Shown: positions 1 to 8,404 of the stretch, in pieces | Layout of the letters: each line of letters begins with the position of its first letter | Position numbering within the stretch: the stretch's first letter is position 1 | Position numbers and translations under genes: made by a program | The notes under the pieces: generated by a model | Told to the model about the DNA's origin: nothing | Seen by the model: only the letters and a program-made list of their open reading frames with translations | Database searches by the model: none | Assembly (NCBI GenBank): GCA_052267165.1 | Contig: JBKQHO010000051.1 | Location: forward strand, 186,001 to 250,000 | Direction: 5' to 3' | DNA from: CAWICD01 sp052267165 | GTDB taxonomy: Bacteria; Vulcanimicrobiota; Vulcanimicrobiia; Vulcanimicrobiales; Vulcanimicrobiaceae | Length of the DNA stretch: 64,000 nt

Positions 1-2505
1 GGTAAGAAGTTCTACGTCTCGGGCGGTCCCGACGACCGCATCTTTATCTTCAAACAGACTTCGTCCGGCTGGACGTTCGCGCCGCCATTCGCGGTGCTGG
101 GGCACAATTCGAACGGCTCGGCACCGGAGCCAAACTACGACGGCGGCATCCTTCACTTCACGAAGGCCGGTTCCTCGAAGCTCGTGTCGGACCTCGGCTT
201 GAACTTCAACGCCGTGACTGCGGGCGTCGCGGTCGGCGCCGACGGGAAGACGCTGTTCGCCGCGAATCTCCAGAACGACTCGATCTCGGTCGTCGACGCG
301 ACGACGCTCAAAGTCCGCGACACGCAGCTGTTTCATCCGGGCTCGAAGACGCCGTTCGGTGAGTACCCGTTTTGGGTACAGCCGCACTCCGCGGCGCCCG
401 GAGCCGCGCCTGACAAGCTCTACGTCACGAGCCTGCTCGACGGCGAGATCATCGCGATCTCCAAATCGGGCGCGATGAAGACGATCGTCGTGGGGGGTGA
501 GCCCGCCAAGACGCTGCTGACGCGCGACGGGCGGTTGCTCTACGTGGTGAATCCCGACCTCGACGAGATCGAGGTCGTCGACACGGCGACCGATACGCTG
601 CGCGCGCGCATCTCGGTGCACCGGACCGGCTACCCGTACCGCGGCTCGATGCCGAACTCCATCGCGCTCAACCAGAACGGATCTTTGCTCTACGTCACGC
701 TCGCCGGTGAGAATGCCGTGGGCGTGATCGACACCGCTTCGGGCCGCGTCTTGGGGCGCATTCCAACCGGCTGGTATCCGAGTTCCGTCACCGTCAGCGC
801 GGACGGCAAGCGGCTCTACGTCGCGATCCCGAAGTCGAACTCCGGGCCGACGCCGACCGAAAAGGGCTACTATCTGCCGCCTGCCTATCCGAATCCGACG
901 TATCTCGACCAGTACGTCTACGCCACCGAAAAAGCGGGTCTCTTGACGATCCCGGTGCCTGACGTCAACACGCTGTCGTATCTCAGCCTGCTCGTCGACG
1001 CGAACAACAACTTCGTGCGGCACGGGCCGAGCGCCATGATGCAGTTCCTGCACAAGCACATCAAGCACGTCATCTACATCGAAAAAGAGAACCGGACGTA
1101 CGACCAGATTCTTGGCGACCTGGACGAAGGAAACGGCGACCCGCGGCTGGTCGAGTTCCCGCAGCCCGTCTCGCCGAACTTTCACGCACTGGCTCAGCGC
1201 TTCGGCGACCTCGACAACTGGTACATGGCCTCGGACGTCAGCGGCGACGGCTGGAATTGGCTGACCCAAGGCCACGCGAACGACTACACCAACAAGACCG
1301 TGCCCGTCGATTATGCCGGCGGCGGCTTCGACTACCAGTGGAACGGCACGAACCGCAACCTCAACCTCGCGCTGCCGATCTTCGGAACGCCGACGCAAAC
1401 CGACGAACGGATGACGACGCTGGCCGATCCTTCGGGCAGTTCGACGATCCAGCCCGGCACGAAGGACATCGCGGCGACGTGGGGTGCCGACGACGACCGA
1501 CCAGGCCAAACGGGCGGGTACATTTGGGATACCGTCCTGCGCGCCGGTCTCACGCTGCGCCACTACGGGCTCTACGACGACCAGACGTTCTACACGGGGA
1601 ATCCGAGCGACCCGTACGAGATCAAGATCGACCGTTACGCCTATCGCGATCACATCGTTCAAGGCGCTCCCGTCCGGCTGGCGCTGGTCGGTCGCACCGA
1701 TCCGTACTATCGCGGCTGGGACCTCAACGAGCCCGACGAATACCGCTACGAAGAGTGGCAGCGTGAGTTCGACGACTATGTGACACACGACAATCTGCCT
1801 TCGTTCGAGATCCTCACCGTCATGAACGACCACTTCGGCAACTTCTCGACCAACGTGGGCGGCCTGCAGACCCCGACGCTGGAGCTCGCCAGCAACGACC
1901 ACTCCGTCGGACTGATCGTTGACGCGGTCTCGCACTCGCCTTACTGGAAAGACACCGCGATCTTCGTAGCCGAGGACGACTCGCAAGACGGCCCCGATCA
2001 CGTCGATTCGCACCGCTCGGTCGGGTTCGTGATCTCGCCCTACTCGAGCACCGGCGTGATCCACACGTTCTACAACCATCCGGCGATGGTCCGCACGATC
2101 GAGGACATCCTCGGGACGGACTATCTCGGTATGAACGACGCGAACGCATTCTCGATGGACGACGCGTTCACGACCGCGCTCAATCTGCAGCCGTACGACG
2201 CGATCATCCCGGGCGTGCTCTGCCAGCCGCCGGTGCACGCCGATCTCGTGCCGGCATGCTACAGTCCCGCCGCAAAGAAGACCCAAGCGGTTCCGATGCT
2301 GCACAATGGCAACTGGTGGCGCCTGCAGACCAAACGCATGGTCTTCAACGGCCCGGACAAAAACGATGCGGCGGCCTTCAATCGTCTCCTCTGGAAGGGC
2401 ATCGTCGGCGACGCTCCCTATCCCGACGAGCGGAACGGTCTCGACCTCAGCGTCGACCGGGCGCAAGTGTTGAGCATCTTCCACGTTCCGGTGCCGCTCC
2501 AGTAA
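1..2505 (+). CDS. YncE-type beta-propeller / phosphoesterase fusion, 5'-truncated by window edge
   Basis: The frame is already open at base 1, so the gene starts upstream of the window. The N-terminal part is a YVTN/YncE-type beta-propeller: repeated blades carry LYVTSLLDGEI, LYVVNPDLDEIEVVD and LYVTLAGENAVGVID patterns. The second half begins at HVIYIEKENRTYDQILGD, the start of the phosphoesterase/alkaline-phosphatase-superfamily fold (PF04185), and later has GGFDYQW and EDDSQDGPDHVDSHRS, which look like metal-site segments. This propeller-phosphoesterase pairing is a known family, usually exported. It probably hydrolyses a phosphodiester or phosphomonoester outside the cytoplasm, but the substrate is unknown. 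The stop at 2503-2505 is followed by a strong hairpin. Confidence 0.88.
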   Translation, partial: GKKFYVSGGPDDRIFIFKQTSSGWTFAPPFAVLGHNSNGSAPEPNYDGGILHFTKAGSSKLVSDLGLNFNAVTAGVAVGADGKTLFAANLQNDSISVVDATTLKVRDTQLFHPGSKTPFGEYPFWVQPHSAAPGAAPDKLYVTSLLDGEIIAISKSGAMKTIVVGGEPAKTLLTRDGRLLYVVNPDLDEIEVVDTATDTLRARISVHRTGYPYRGSMPNSIALNQNGSLLYVTLAGENAVGVIDTASGRVLGRIPTGWYPSSVTVSADGKRLYVAIPKSNSGPTPTEKGYYLPPAYPNPTYLDQYVYATEKAGLLTIPVPDVNTLSYLSLLVDANNNFVRHGPSAMMQFLHKHIKHVIYIEKENRTYDQILGDLDEGNGDPRLVEFPQPVSPNFHALAQRFGDLDNWYMASDVSGDGWNWLTQGHANDYTNKTVPVDYAGGGFDYQWNGTNRNLNLALPIFGTPTQTDERMTTLADPSGSSTIQPGTKDIAATWGADDDRPGQTGGYIWDTVLRAGLTLRHYGLYDDQTFYTGNPSDPYEIKIDRYAYRDHIVQGAPVRLALVGRTDPYYRGWDLNEPDEYRYEEWQREFDDYVTHDNLPSFEILTVMNDHFGNFSTNVGGLQTPTLELASNDHSVGLIVDAVSHSPYWKDTAIFVAEDDSQDGPDHVDSHRSVGFVISPYSSTGVIHTFYNHPAMVRTIEDILGTDYLGMNDANAFSMDDAFTTALNLQPYDAIIPGVLCQPPVHADLVPACYSPAAKKTQAVPMLHNGNWWRLQTKRMVFNGPDKNDAAAFNRLLWKGIVGDAPYPDERNGLDLSVDRAQVLSIFHVPVPLQ

Positions 2506-2521
2506 TTCGCCCTCGAGCTGC

Positions 2522-2565
2522 ACGGCACGAAGGCGTCCGGCACTTGCCGGGCGGCTTCGTGCCGT
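2522..2565. terminator. Nested hairpin after the phosphoesterase gene, possible terminator
   Basis: A perfect 11-bp inverted repeat (ACGGCACGAAG at 2522-2532, CTTCGTGCCGT at 2555-2565) encloses a second perfect 6-bp stem (CCGGCA/TGCCGG, 2537-2550). It starts 17 bases after the stop codon of the upstream gene. No U-tract follows on the plus strand, so it is not a textbook intrinsic terminator. It could instead protect the mRNA 3' end. Confidence 0.45.
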
Positions 2566-2707
2566 AAAACGGGAAAGGACCCGGACAACATCGGCATGCT
2601 CGTGGTGCAAAGCGGCGCGGAAGATTCCGTAAAGCGCGACCGCACCTAAGAGCGACGCCTCCGCGAGAGCGAGCAACCGAGCCGAGAGCGCGGCTCCGCG
2701 CGCAGCC

Positions 2708-3811
2708 TTCGCGGGGGTCAACATCTGGCCCAAAGGCACGTCGCACGGAAGCTATTCGCCGACCACGCTCGGCACCTACGACTATCACGTCATCCATTGG
2801 GGCTACGCGCCCGTGCCCGGCGCGAAGACGCCGCGCGCCGAAGCCGCCACCCTGGCCCGCTGGGCCTCGGCGGCATCCGATCCCCGCTACGCGTTCGCGG
2901 GGGACGAGGACGGCGACTTCAGCGGCGGCCACGCGATCGATCCGCGGACCGCGCCGTTTCTGCTCACGAACAGGCCGATCGACTGGTGTGCGACACAACT
3001 CGGGCTGGTCAAGGGATTCATGGGCACCCTCGACCGGCGCTTCCCCGCGGCGCAGCAGCCGTGGTCGGACGAGCGCATCGCCTTCCTCTCCCTGCTCCAG
3101 CGCTACGATACGTGCGCAGTGTCGCTGACGCACTACATCGGCGGCGAATACCTGACGCGCAGCCGGCTCGGCGATCCGGGCGTGCGTACGGCGCTCTCAC
3201 CGGTCGGGCGCGCCGAAGAGCAACGCGCCTTCTCGCTGCTCGACGCCTATCTCTTCGCCGACTCGAACTGGAACTTCTCGCCGACGACGCTGGAACGCCT
3301 GACCTACACCGAGTACATGCCGGTCTCGAACTTCGGCTACGATCCGCCCGCGCGCCACGACCTCGCGGTCGTGCAACTCGTCGGCAACATGCAGAGCGGC
3401 GCGCTCGCGAGCGTGTTCGCGCCCTTGGTGTTGCAGCGTCTCGCCGACCTGCCGACGAAGGCGCGGCCGGAAACGACGATGTCGCTGGCAGACCTCTTCG
3501 CGTGGACCCAGGCGTCGATCTTCGGCGACCTGGCGGCCGCGCGCCCCGGCGGCAGCCAGATCCACCGAAACTTGCAGCGCACCTACGCGCGGCTGCTGGC
3601 CCAGATGATCACGTCACCCGTCGCGGGGACGCCGCTCGACGCGCAGGCGCTCGCGCGCTTCGAGCTGACGAATCTCGACGGGCGTCTCAAGCGCAGCCTG
3701 GCGCGCGGCCACCTCGACGTTCAGACGCACGCGCACCTCACCGCGATGCAGGTCGACGTCGAGCGTGCGCTCGAAGCGCGAATCGTGTTGCCTCCGCAAT
3801 CCGCTCCGTAA
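2708..3811 (+). pseudogene. C-terminal remnant of a zinc-dependent metalloprotease (DUF4953-like)
   Basis: The open frame runs from 2633, just after a stop at 2630-2632. Recognisable homology begins near 2714 with GVNIWPKGTSHGSY, followed by LGTYDYHVIHWGY, which matches the N-x-WP-x-G and PYDYWAIEWGY-like segments just after the catalytic region of DUF4953/DUF5117 zinc metalloproteases. The C-terminal helical region (for example NWNFSPTTLERLTYTEYM) is intact to the stop. Complete family members are about 800 residues with an HExxH site. Here the signal peptide, N-terminal domain and HExxH are all absent, and only some 365 residues remain. The first possible internal start is the GTG at 2813. 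I read it as a decayed, inactive gene, although a downstream start could still give a folded fragment. Confidence 0.7.
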
Positions 3812-3826
3812 CGAGCGCAACGAACG

Positions 3827-3862
3827 AACCCTCGCGCGATCACCCAAACCCTCGCGCGATCA
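3827..3862. repeat. Two copies of a 16-bp repeat between convergent genes
   Basis: AACCCTCGCGCGATCA occurs at 3827-3842 and again at 3847-3862, a 20-bp period. The second copy runs into the stop codon of otnI (TCA at 3860-3862, read on the minus strand). It looks like a small local duplication with no evident function. Confidence 0.6.
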
Positions 3863-4663
3863 TCTCGAGATGGGCGCTGCCTTCTCGTCGAGATAGCGGC
3901 GCGTCCAGCCCAGGCCGGCGCGCGTCTCGGTTTTCGGCCGGTATTCGCAACCGACCCAGCCGTCGTAGCCGATCTCATCGAGGACGCCGAGCACGTAGCC
4001 GTAGTCGACTTCGCCGCGGTCGGGCTCGTCCCGGTGGGGGTTGCCGGCGATCTGCACGTGCGCGAAGCGCCCGTGGAGCGCACGGATGCGCCGTTCGAGA
4101 TCGCCTTCGCTGATCTGCGTGTGGTACAGGTCGAGCTGCAGCGCGAGGTTCGGTTCGCCGACTCGCTCGATCGCCTCCATCGCCTGCGTCGTCGTTCGCA
4201 GCAGGTAGCCGGGGTTCTCGATCGCGTTCAGCGGTTCGATCAGCAGCGTTATTCCGCTTTCGGCGCAGGCCCGCGACGCGCGCTTGAGGTTTGCGAGGTA
4301 GGTCGCGTCGAAGGGCGCGCGGTCGGCGCCGTCGGGCAAGCGCCCGGCCATCGCATGCACCCGCGGGCAGCCGCAGTGCCGCGCGTAGGCGAGCGCCGTT
4401 TGCAGCGCCGCCTCGAACTCCGCCTCGCGGCCGGGAAGCCCCGCCAGCCCTCGCTCGCCGGCGTTCCAATCGCCGGGCGGCAGGTTGAACAGCGCGAGCT
4501 CGAGGCCGTGCGTCACGAGCCGTTCGCGCAAAGCCTCCGCAGAGAGCTCGTAAGGAAACAGCATCTCGACGCCGCGGAAGCCGCACTGTGCGGCAGCCCC
4601 GAACCGCTCGACGAACGGAAGTTCGGTGAAGAGCCAGGTGAGATTGGCTGCGAGCTTAGGCAT
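3860..4663 (-). CDS. otnI: 2-oxo-tetronate isomerase (hydroxypyruvate-isomerase family)
   Basis: This is a sugar-phosphate-isomerase-type TIM barrel of about 267 residues, the usual size for the Hyi/OtnI family. Typical segments are the N-terminal PKLAANLTWLFTELPF, the acidic metal-site region LLIEPLNAIENPGY, LQLDLYHTQISEGDL, HVQIAGNPHRDEPDRGEVDY and the terminal GCEYRPK. In the acid-sugar pathway OtnI interconverts 2-oxo- and 3-oxo-tetronate ahead of phosphorylation by OtnK. The assignment over plain hydroxypyruvate isomerase rests on the neighbouring otnC and otnK. I chose the ATG at 4663-4661 because it overlaps the otnC stop (TGATG); a TTG lies one codon upstream. It is the last gene of the leftward operon. 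Confidence 0.87.
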   Translation of the reverse strand: MPKLAANLTWLFTELPFVERFGAAAQCGFRGVEMLFPYELSAEALRERLVTHGLELALFNLPPGDWNAGERGLAGLPGREAEFEAALQTALAYARHCGCPRVHAMAGRLPDGADRAPFDATYLANLKRASRACAESGITLLIEPLNAIENPGYLLRTTTQAMEAIERVGEPNLALQLDLYHTQISEGDLERRIRALHGRFAHVQIAGNPHRDEPDRGEVDYGYVLGVLDEIGYDGWVGCEYRPKTETRAGLGWTRRYLDEKAAPISR

Positions 4664-5298
4664 CAAACGATCCTATACGTAGCCGTCAACGTGTCGATCT
4701 GAGTTTGCTCGAGAAAGCGAACCGCGCGCCCGTGCAACAGAAACGAGAGCCGAGCGACCTCTTCGAGCTCCTCGCTGGTCGCCACGGCGGAAGCGAGCGA
4801 GGTTCCCGCGATGACCGGCCCGTGATTGGCGAGCAGCACCGCAGGGTGGTCCGCGGCGTGACGACTCACCGCTTCCGCTAACGCCGGATGGCCGGGCGGC
4901 GCATACGGAACCAGCGGCAAGGCGCCGACGCGCATCACCGCATACGGCGTGAGCTTCGGTAAGACGTCGCGCTCGTCGTCGTGACACAGACACGCGAGCG
5001 CCACCGAATACGGCGCATGCAGATGGACGATGGCGCGTGCCGTCGGACGGGCGCGGTACATCGCGAGGTGCAGGGCCGCCTCTTTCGTCGGCTGGTCGCC
5101 GTCGAGGAGCTCGCCCCGCTCGTTGAGCAGCGACAGGCGCGCCGGATCGAGCGCCCAGAGCGACGCGTTCGTCGGCGTGAGCAACACGCCGACGCCGAGC
5201 TTGAGGCTGATGTTGCCCGACGTCCCCGGCGCGAGGCCGCGCGCCGCCAGGTGGGCGCCCGCGCGCACGATCTCAGCGCGTTCCAGCGCTCCGATCAT
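4663..5298 (-). CDS. otnC: 3-oxo-tetronate 4-phosphate decarboxylase (class II aldolase family)
   Basis: A 211-residue class II aldolase/adducin-fold protein. It shows the phosphate/substrate loop GTSGNISLKL, the SLWALDP region, HLHAPYSVALACL with the first two zinc-ligand histidines, and LLANHGPVIAG, which carries the third ligand. In the OtnC branch the enzyme decarboxylates 3-oxo-tetronate 4-phosphate to dihydroxyacetone phosphate. The ATG at 5298 overlaps the otnK stop in an ATGA, and its own stop overlaps otnI, so the three enzymes are probably translationally coupled. Longer readings of this frame towards 6675 are shadows of otnK. Confidence 0.88.
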   Translation of the reverse strand: MIGALERAEIVRAGAHLAARGLAPGTSGNISLKLGVGVLLTPTNASLWALDPARLSLLNERGELLDGDQPTKEAALHLAMYRARPTARAIVHLHAPYSVALACLCHDDERDVLPKLTPYAVMRVGALPLVPYAPPGHPALAEAVSRHAADHPAVLLANHGPVIAGTSLASAVATSEELEEVARLSFLLHGRAVRFLEQTQIDTLTATYRIV

Positions 5299-6557
5299 GG
5301 CGCGCTGGCTAGCGCGCGAGCGAAGAAGTCGTCGGAGCCGAAATTCCCCGATTTGAGCGCGAGCGCGAGCGGCTGCGGCCCGACCGTGACGGTCCACGGA
5401 ACGCCGGGCTCGATCTGCGGACCGATGCGCAGTGCCTCGACCTCGAGTGCCTTGACGGCCGCGCCGCTCGTCTCGCCGCCGGCGACCACGAAGCGGCGGA
5501 CGCCGAGCTCGCGCAAACCCAGCGCGATGCCGGCCAGCGCGCGTTCCACCCGGCTGCTCGCCTCGTCGGCACCGTAGCGCTGCTGATGTTGCACGACCAG
5601 ATCCGGCGGCTCGCTCGCGCTCACGAGCAGCGGCGCGCCGCCGAGCTCGGCGCGCGCCCAGCTCAGCGCGGAAGCCACGACCTCGTCGGTGTGCGTGAAT
5701 ACGCGCTCGTCGAGCGTGAACGTGGGCATCGTCGTACGCGAGGCGGCGACTTGCGCGAGGGTCGCCCGCGAACACGAACCGGCGATCACGACCGCAGGCC
5801 CTCCGACGTTCGGAAGAACCGGACTGCTGGGGCTCGTCGCGACGAGCCGCTCGCGCCGCCAGCGCGCGGGGAAGCCGCCTGCGAGCGCCGCGCCGCCGGT
5901 CGCCAGAACGCGCTCGTCGACCGAGGCTGCGATCGTGGCGAGATCCTCGTCGAGCATCGCATCGACGATCGCATGCCGCACGCCGAGGGCGCGCAGTTCC
6001 GTCAGCCGTTCGCGGATCGCCGCCACGCCGCGCCGGACCTCGGCGAGATCGACGCGAGCGACGGGCTGCGGCGTTTGGCGCTGCAGCACGCGAACGAGGT
6101 TGGCGTCGCGCATCGGATTGACCGGGTGATCGCGCATGCCGGATTCCGAGAGCAGGACGTCGCCGACGAAGAGATAGCCGCCGAAGAGCCGCCGCCCGTT
6201 CTCGGGATAGGCGGGACAATAGATCGCGATATCCGCGCCGCTCTGCGCCAGCAAGGCGTCGGCGACGGGGCCGATGTTGCCCGCGTCGGTCGAATCGAAC
6301 GTCGAACAGTACTTGAAGAACACCTGACGCGCGCCGCGCGCGCGCAGCGCCTCGAAGGCCGCCGTCGACAGCGCGACCGCCTCGCTCGCGGGGACCGAGC
6401 GGCTCTTGAGCGCGATCACCAGCACGTCGAACTCGCCGAAGTCGCGCTCCGCGGGCGGAACCCCGATCGCCTGGACGACGCGCATCCCTTCGCCCGCGAG
6501 GGCATTGGCGATATCGGTGCCGCCCGTGAAATCGTCGGCGATGACGCCGAGGATCAT
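5295..6557 (-). CDS. otnK: Four-carbon acid sugar kinase (DUF1537 family)
   Basis: A 420-residue protein with the N-terminal signature MILGVIADDFTGGTDIANAL of DUF1537 kinases, followed by the substrate-binding domain (VFFKYCSTFDSTDAGNIG) and a C-terminal nucleotide-binding domain with VVIAGSCSRATLAQV and FVVAGGETSGAAVKAL. The length fits OtnK. It phosphorylates the terminal hydroxyl of 3-oxo-tetronate with ATP. The start ATG overlaps the stop of the gntR gene (ATGA at 6557-6554), and its stop overlaps otnC in the same way. OtnK and the related DtnK kinases share this fold; the adjacent otnC and otnI favour OtnK. Confidence 0.9.
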   Translation of the reverse strand: MILGVIADDFTGGTDIANALAGEGMRVVQAIGVPPAERDFGEFDVLVIALKSRSVPASEAVALSTAAFEALRARGARQVFFKYCSTFDSTDAGNIGPVADALLAQSGADIAIYCPAYPENGRRLFGGYLFVGDVLLSESGMRDHPVNPMRDANLVRVLQRQTPQPVARVDLAEVRRGVAAIRERLTELRALGVRHAIVDAMLDEDLATIAASVDERVLATGGAALAGGFPARWRRERLVATSPSSPVLPNVGGPAVVIAGSCSRATLAQVAASRTTMPTFTLDERVFTHTDEVVASALSWARAELGGAPLLVSASEPPDLVVQHQQRYGADEASSRVERALAGIALGLRELGVRRFVVAGGETSGAAVKALEVEALRIGPQIEPGVPWTVTVGPQPLALALKSGNFGSDDFFARALASAP

Positions 6558-7225
6558 TTCTGCGCCGGCGGCGGCGCGGCGCCGATCTGCTGCATGAAGC
6601 GCTCGCGGTACTCGGTGACGTGTTCGGCGGCGTGCCGTTCGGCTTCGGCCACGTCGCCGCTCTTGAGCACGTCAAGGTAAGCGCGGTGGCGCGGCAGCAC
6701 CTCGCCGATCGAGCGATACAACGGGCGATGAAGCCGGAAAACGTGGACGAGCGAGTTGCTCATTCCCTCCCACATCCTTTGCAGCCGCCAGCTCCCGCTG
6801 TGCTCGAAGATCTGTCCGTGGAAATTCATATCGGCGGCGATCGTCTGTGGCCAATCACCGGTTCGCACGCTCGCCTCGAGCTTTTCGAACGCCTTTTCAA
6901 GCGCAAGGATCGCCTCAGACCCGCCTCGCTCGATGAGCATCCTGGCGGCGACGGGCTCAAGGGAGGCCCGTATTGCGAAAATCTCTGCTGCGTCGTCTGC
7001 CTTGGGCAGGCTGACCCGGCAGCCTCGCCGGGGGAGGATCGCGACCAAGCCTTCCTCCTCGAGCAGACGAAACGCCTCTCGAATCGGGCCGCGGCTCACG
7101 CCGAGCTGCTGAGCGACGTCCCGTTCGACGATGCGGTCGCCATCGCACCACTGCCCCGCCATGATGCGCGAGCGGACGTAGGCGCGAACCTCTTCGGCTA
7201 GGCCACGAGGCACGACAAACTCCAT
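6554..7225 (-). CDS. GntR-family transcriptional regulator with FCD ligand domain
   Basis: A 223-residue regulator. Residues about 10-75 form the winged helix (VRAYVRSRIMAGQW, then VSRGPIREAFRLLEEEGL), and about 85-215 the all-helical FCD domain with the metal-ligand histidines in DMNFHGQIFEHSG, HRAYLDVL and AERHAAEHV. FCD-type GntR proteins usually bind an organic acid or its metabolite and repress adjacent transport and catabolic genes. It is the first gene of the leftward otn operon and is divergent from the TRAP operon, so it most likely controls both. The intergenic inverted repeat at 7266-7300 is a candidate operator. Confidence 0.88.
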   Translation of the reverse strand: MEFVVPRGLAEEVRAYVRSRIMAGQWCDGDRIVERDVAQQLGVSRGPIREAFRLLEEEGLVAILPRRGCRVSLPKADDAAEIFAIRASLEPVAARMLIERGGSEAILALEKAFEKLEASVRTGDWPQTIAADMNFHGQIFEHSGSWRLQRMWEGMSNSLVHVFRLHRPLYRSIGEVLPRHRAYLDVLKSGDVAEAERHAAEHVTEYRERFMQQIGAAPPPAQK

Positions 7226-7265
7226 CCTCGAGACGTTCGCGGCGCCGCGGGCGACCCTCCTGGTA

Positions 7266-7300
7266 TTTGGTAAACAATTTTTGGAAAACGGTTGACCAAA
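7266..7300. promoter_or_regulatory. Candidate operator of the GntR regulator (inverted repeat)
   Basis: TTTGGTAAAC at 7266-7275 and GTTGACCAAA at 7291-7300 are inverted copies of each other with one mismatch in ten. The right arm covers the -35 hexamer of the rightward promoter, so binding there would block transcription of the TRAP operon. Assignment to this particular GntR protein rests on position only. Confidence 0.5.
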
Positions 7301-7320
7301 GCTTCTTTTCTGTTTATTAT
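7292..7320 (+). promoter_or_regulatory. Sigma-70-type promoter of the TRAP transporter operon
   Basis: The -35 is TTGACC (7292-7297) and the -10 is TATTAT (7315-7320), separated by exactly 17 bases in a locally AT-rich stretch. Transcription should start near 7327, which rules out dctP start codons upstream of that point. Confidence 0.65.
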
Positions 7321-7363
7321 CGGATTCTTGAGAGATTTTTTCATGACGCTCGGAGGTGACCTA

Positions 7364-8374
7364 GTGCAGGGAACCATGACGCGCGGCCGCTTCACCGCAG
7401 CGACCATCGCCGCGCTCGGCTCGATCGGTTTGCTCACGAAGCGAGCTTCGGCCGCGCAATTTACCTATAAGTTCGGAACCGACAACTCGCCCCAGCACCC
7501 GAGCGCAATCGAAGGCGCCAAGGCCTTCGACGCGATCCGGCGCGAGACGAACGGCAGCGTCGATATCCAGCTCTTCCCGAACAACCAGCTCGGCGGCGCG
7601 ACCGCGATGCTGCAGCAGGTCCGCACCGGCGCGTTGCAGTTCATGCTCATCGACGGCGTGACGCTGGGCGACGTCGTCGACGTCGCGGCGATTCAGGGAA
7701 TCGGGTTCGCGTTTCGCGATACGCCGCACGCGTTGACCGCGTTCGACGGCGACCTGGGCGGCTACGTCCACGACGAGATCATGAAAAGAGATCTCTATGC
7801 GTTCCGTTCGATCTTCCTCAACGGCATGCGGGAAGTGACCTCGAGCAAAGGCGCGATCACCGGCCCCGACAGCTTCAACAACTTCAAGATCCGCGTACCG
7901 CCCGCGAAGATGTCGGTCGATCTCTTCAAGTCGCTGGGCGCCTCGCCGACGCCGATCAGCTTCAACGAGCTCTACACCGCCCTGCAAACGAAGATCGTCG
8001 ACGGGCAAGAGAACCCGCTTGCGAACATCGACACGGCGCGTCTCTACGAAGTTCAGAAGTATCTCAGCCTCACCAATCACATGTGGTCGGGTTTCTGGCT
8101 CATCGGCAACCAAGACGCATGGAACGCGTTGGCTCCCGATCAGCGTACCGCGGTCGAGCGTAACTTCGCGAAATTCGCCGCCGCGCAGCGCAAGGGAACC
8201 GACGGCATGAACGCCTCGCTCGCGCGTGGGCTCGCATCCAAAGGACTGACGGTCAATACGACGAGCGGCGACGCTTTCAAGCCAAAGCTCGCGCCCTATT
8301 ACGCCCGCTGGAAGGGCGAGTTCGGGAACACCGCCTGGACACTGCTCGAAAAGTATAGCGGAAAGCTCGGCTAG
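7364..8374 (+). CDS. dctP: TRAP transporter solute-binding protein (DctP family)
   Basis: The periplasmic binding protein of a TRAP transporter, likely importing a sugar acid. A basic, hydrophobic export signal (TRGRFTAATIAALGSIGLL) precedes the mature domain. Diagnostic features are KFGTDNSPQHPS at the N-terminus, the carboxylate-binding arginine context FKIRVPPAKMSVDLFKSLGA, and FNELYTALQTKIVDGQENP, which is very characteristic of the family. I chose the GTG at 7364 because GGAGGTGA (7352-7359) sits at ribosome-binding distance and the earlier TTG at 7292 lies inside the -35. ATG codons at 7343 and 7376 are alternatives. It is the first gene of the rightward operon. The substrate is inferred from the divergent otn genes to be a four-carbon acid sugar. 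Confidence 0.88.
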   Translation: MQGTMTRGRFTAATIAALGSIGLLTKRASAAQFTYKFGTDNSPQHPSAIEGAKAFDAIRRETNGSVDIQLFPNNQLGGATAMLQQVRTGALQFMLIDGVTLGDVVDVAAIQGIGFAFRDTPHALTAFDGDLGGYVHDEIMKRDLYAFRSIFLNGMREVTSSKGAITGPDSFNNFKIRVPPAKMSVDLFKSLGASPTPISFNELYTALQTKIVDGQENPLANIDTARLYEVQKYLSLTNHMWSGFWLIGNQDAWNALAPDQRTAVERNFAKFAAAQRKGTDGMNASLARGLASKGLTVNTTSGDAFKPKLAPYYARWKGEFGNTAWTLLEKYSGKLG

Positions 8375-8404
8375 ACAACATTTGCAAAAGGGGAACGACA
8401 ACTG

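Noticed and set aside
5299..6675. N-terminal extension of the otnC frame
   Set aside because: Arg/Ala-rich shadow of otnK. The true otnC start is the ATG overlapping the otnK stop.
7292..7363. Longer dctP starting at TTG 7292 or ATG 7343
   Set aside because: The TTG lies in the -35 hexamer. ATG 7343 lacks a ribosome site, while GTG 7364 has GGAGGTGA at the right distance.
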